64,000 nucleotides of DNA from Arthrobacter sp. Leaf337 (GTDB lineage Bacteria > Actinomycetota > Actinomycetes > Actinomycetales > Micrococcaceae): the NCBI RefSeq assembly GCF_001423745.1, contig NZ_LMPC01000029.1, forward strand, positions 62,001 to 126,000, in the 5' to 3' direction. The notes below the pieces were generated by a model. The model had not been told where the DNA came from. It saw only the letters and a list, made by a program, of their open reading frames with translations, and ran no database searches. Of this stretch, positions 63,028 to 64,000 are shown one piece after another. Both the position numbers and the translations under genes were made by a program. Positions within the stretch are counted from its first letter, which is position 1, and each line of letters starts with the position of its first letter.

Positions 63028-64000
63028 CTAACTGTTCCCGAAAATATCGTGGTACGCCGTTGCCAGACGCAGGGGGTCGTGGATCGGACGGCGGCTCGAC
63101 GCCCCTACTTTACCCAACACCACCTCGGCACCCAGCATCCCGGCGGCCTGCTTGAACTCCTCGACGTCCGGCACGGACACGGGGTCCGCGAGCACGACGT
63201 CGATGCTGAAGTCGGGCGCATAGCTGCGCAGCACATGCAGGTGGTCGGCGGCGGACATTCCGGAGGTCTCCTTGGTGTCCGTGGCCAGGTTCATGGTGAG
63301 GCACCGCCTCGCGGGCGTATCGGAAAGCGCCTGGCGCATCTCCGGCAGCAGCAGGTGCGGCAGCACGGAGGTGTACCAGGACCCGGGGCCGAGGATGACC
63401 CAGTCAGCCAGTTCGATGGCCGTCAGGGCTTCGACGCAGGCATGTGCCGATTCCGGCAGGAGCCGGACGCTTTCCAGCGAACCCGCCACCGCACACTTGG
63501 CCTGGCCTCGGACCGTCTCCAGGGTGGACGTTCCGTCCGGACCGGGCACCCGGACTTCGCCTTCGATCGTCAGTGGCTCACTGGACATGGGCAGGACCTG
63601 TCCGCGGGCACCGAGCAGCGCGCCGGCCCACTTCAGGCCGCCCACGGTGTCACCCAGCAGCTCCCAGAGGGTGACGATGAGCAGGTTGCCCATGGCGTGG
63701 TCGTCCAGGGAACCGCCGCGGCCTGCCCCCGGCTTGAAGCGGTGTTGCATGACGTCCCGCCAGGTCCGGCCCCAGTCGGTGTCGTCACACAGTGCCGTCA
63801 GTGCCATCCGGAGGTCGCCGGGCGGGAGGACACCGTACTCCTCGCGCAGGCGGCCGGAGGACCCGCCGTCGTCCGCTACGGTGACGATGGCGGTCAGGTC
63901 GGAGGTGAGCAGGCGAAGCGCGGACAGCGAAGCGGAGAGCCCGTGGCCCCCGCCGAGGGCGACGACGGACGGCCCTTTGTCCAGCTGCCCGCCGATGGTC
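63028..64000 (-). CDS. yvcK: gluconeogenesis factor YvcK/CofD-like protein (5' end outside window)
   Basis: About 323 residues are visible; the gene continues past the right edge, so its start is missing. The frame runs uninterrupted to 64000 and shows the nucleotide-sugar binding motif VVALGGGHGLSASLSALR, TVADDGGSSGRLREEYG, ILGPGSWYTSVLPHLLL and the C-terminal DPLRLA. YvcK proteins bind UDP-sugars and affect carbon metabolism and peptidoglycan synthesis. A methionine at 63807 is internal. Confidence 0.93.
   Translation of the reverse strand, partial: TIGGQLDKGPSVVALGGGHGLSASLSALRLLTSDLTAIVTVADDGGSSGRLREEYGVLPPGDLRMALTALCDDTDWGRTWRDVMQHRFKPGAGRGGSLDDHAMGNLLIVTLWELLGDTVGGLKWAGALLGARGQVLPMSSEPLTIEGEVRVPGPDGTSTLETVRGQAKCAVAGSLESVRLLPESAHACVEALTAIELADWVILGPGSWYTSVLPHLLLPEMRQALSDTPARRCLTMNLATDTKETSGMSAADHLHVLRSYAPDFSIDVVLADPVSVPDVEEFKQAAGMLGAEVVLGKVGASSRRPIHDPLRLATAYHDIFGNS

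Overview
The window is high-GC actinobacterial chromosome, most like Arthrobacter/Pseudarthrobacter (Micrococcales). That placement rests on protein resemblance, the WhiA, RbpA and OpcA genes, the Corynebacterium-type glycogen synthase, and many GTG/TTG and apparently leaderless starts. It reads as core chromosome: I see no rRNA, tRNA, transposase, integrase, phage gene or CRISPR array. Sixty-one protein genes are called; the first and last are cut by the window edges.

Layout. 1-6.7 kb: regulator fragment, acyl-CoA oxidase-like gene, divergent glgA/glgC, and an unusual SDR protein with a four-cysteine zinc-ribbon-like segment. 6.7-11.2 kb: a compact cluster resembling the mycobacterial DosR (DevR) dormancy regulon. 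It has a DevR-type response regulator, a DevS/DosT-type GAF histidine kinase that keeps the haem His and distal Tyr at the family spacing, a universal stress protein and two paralogous flavin/PPOX-fold genes. Four DosR-like palindromes lie in its promoters. An HspX-like small heat-shock gene lies at 28 kb. 11.2-14.6 kb: transglutaminase / alpha-E / circularly permuted ATP-grasp operon. 14.7-25 kb: transporters, pepN, lipoate ligase, L31 type B, an rRNA/tRNA methyltransferase and serB. 25.2-27.8 kb: an 870-residue adenylation-carrier-membrane acyltransferase protein behind a DtxR/IdeR-like iron box. 28.4-33 kb: fabG, SURF1 and its neighbours, YbaK, ABC-F.

33-38 kb: biotin ECF transporter bioYMN facing a thiolase and an acyl-CoA ligase, an association also known from Bacillus yhfSTU. 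39-48.4 kb: sufR-sufB-sufD-Rieske-sufC-sufT, an ABC exporter, ctaA and ctaB, so iron-sulfur and haem A assembly sit together. 47.1-47.4 kb holds a striking mirror-symmetric repeat structure. 48.8-61 kb: central carbon metabolism, first tkt-tal-pgi-zwf-opcA-pgl on the plus strand, then rbpA, secG, tpiA, pgk and gap on the minus strand, followed by sodA, whiA and yvcK.

The block from sufR to yvcK follows the known Mycobacterium tuberculosis order around Rv1420-Rv1466. The least conventional parts are the DosR-like cluster, the iron-box adenylation/acyltransferase gene, the zinc-ribbon SDR protein and the 47.2 kb palindromic repeat.
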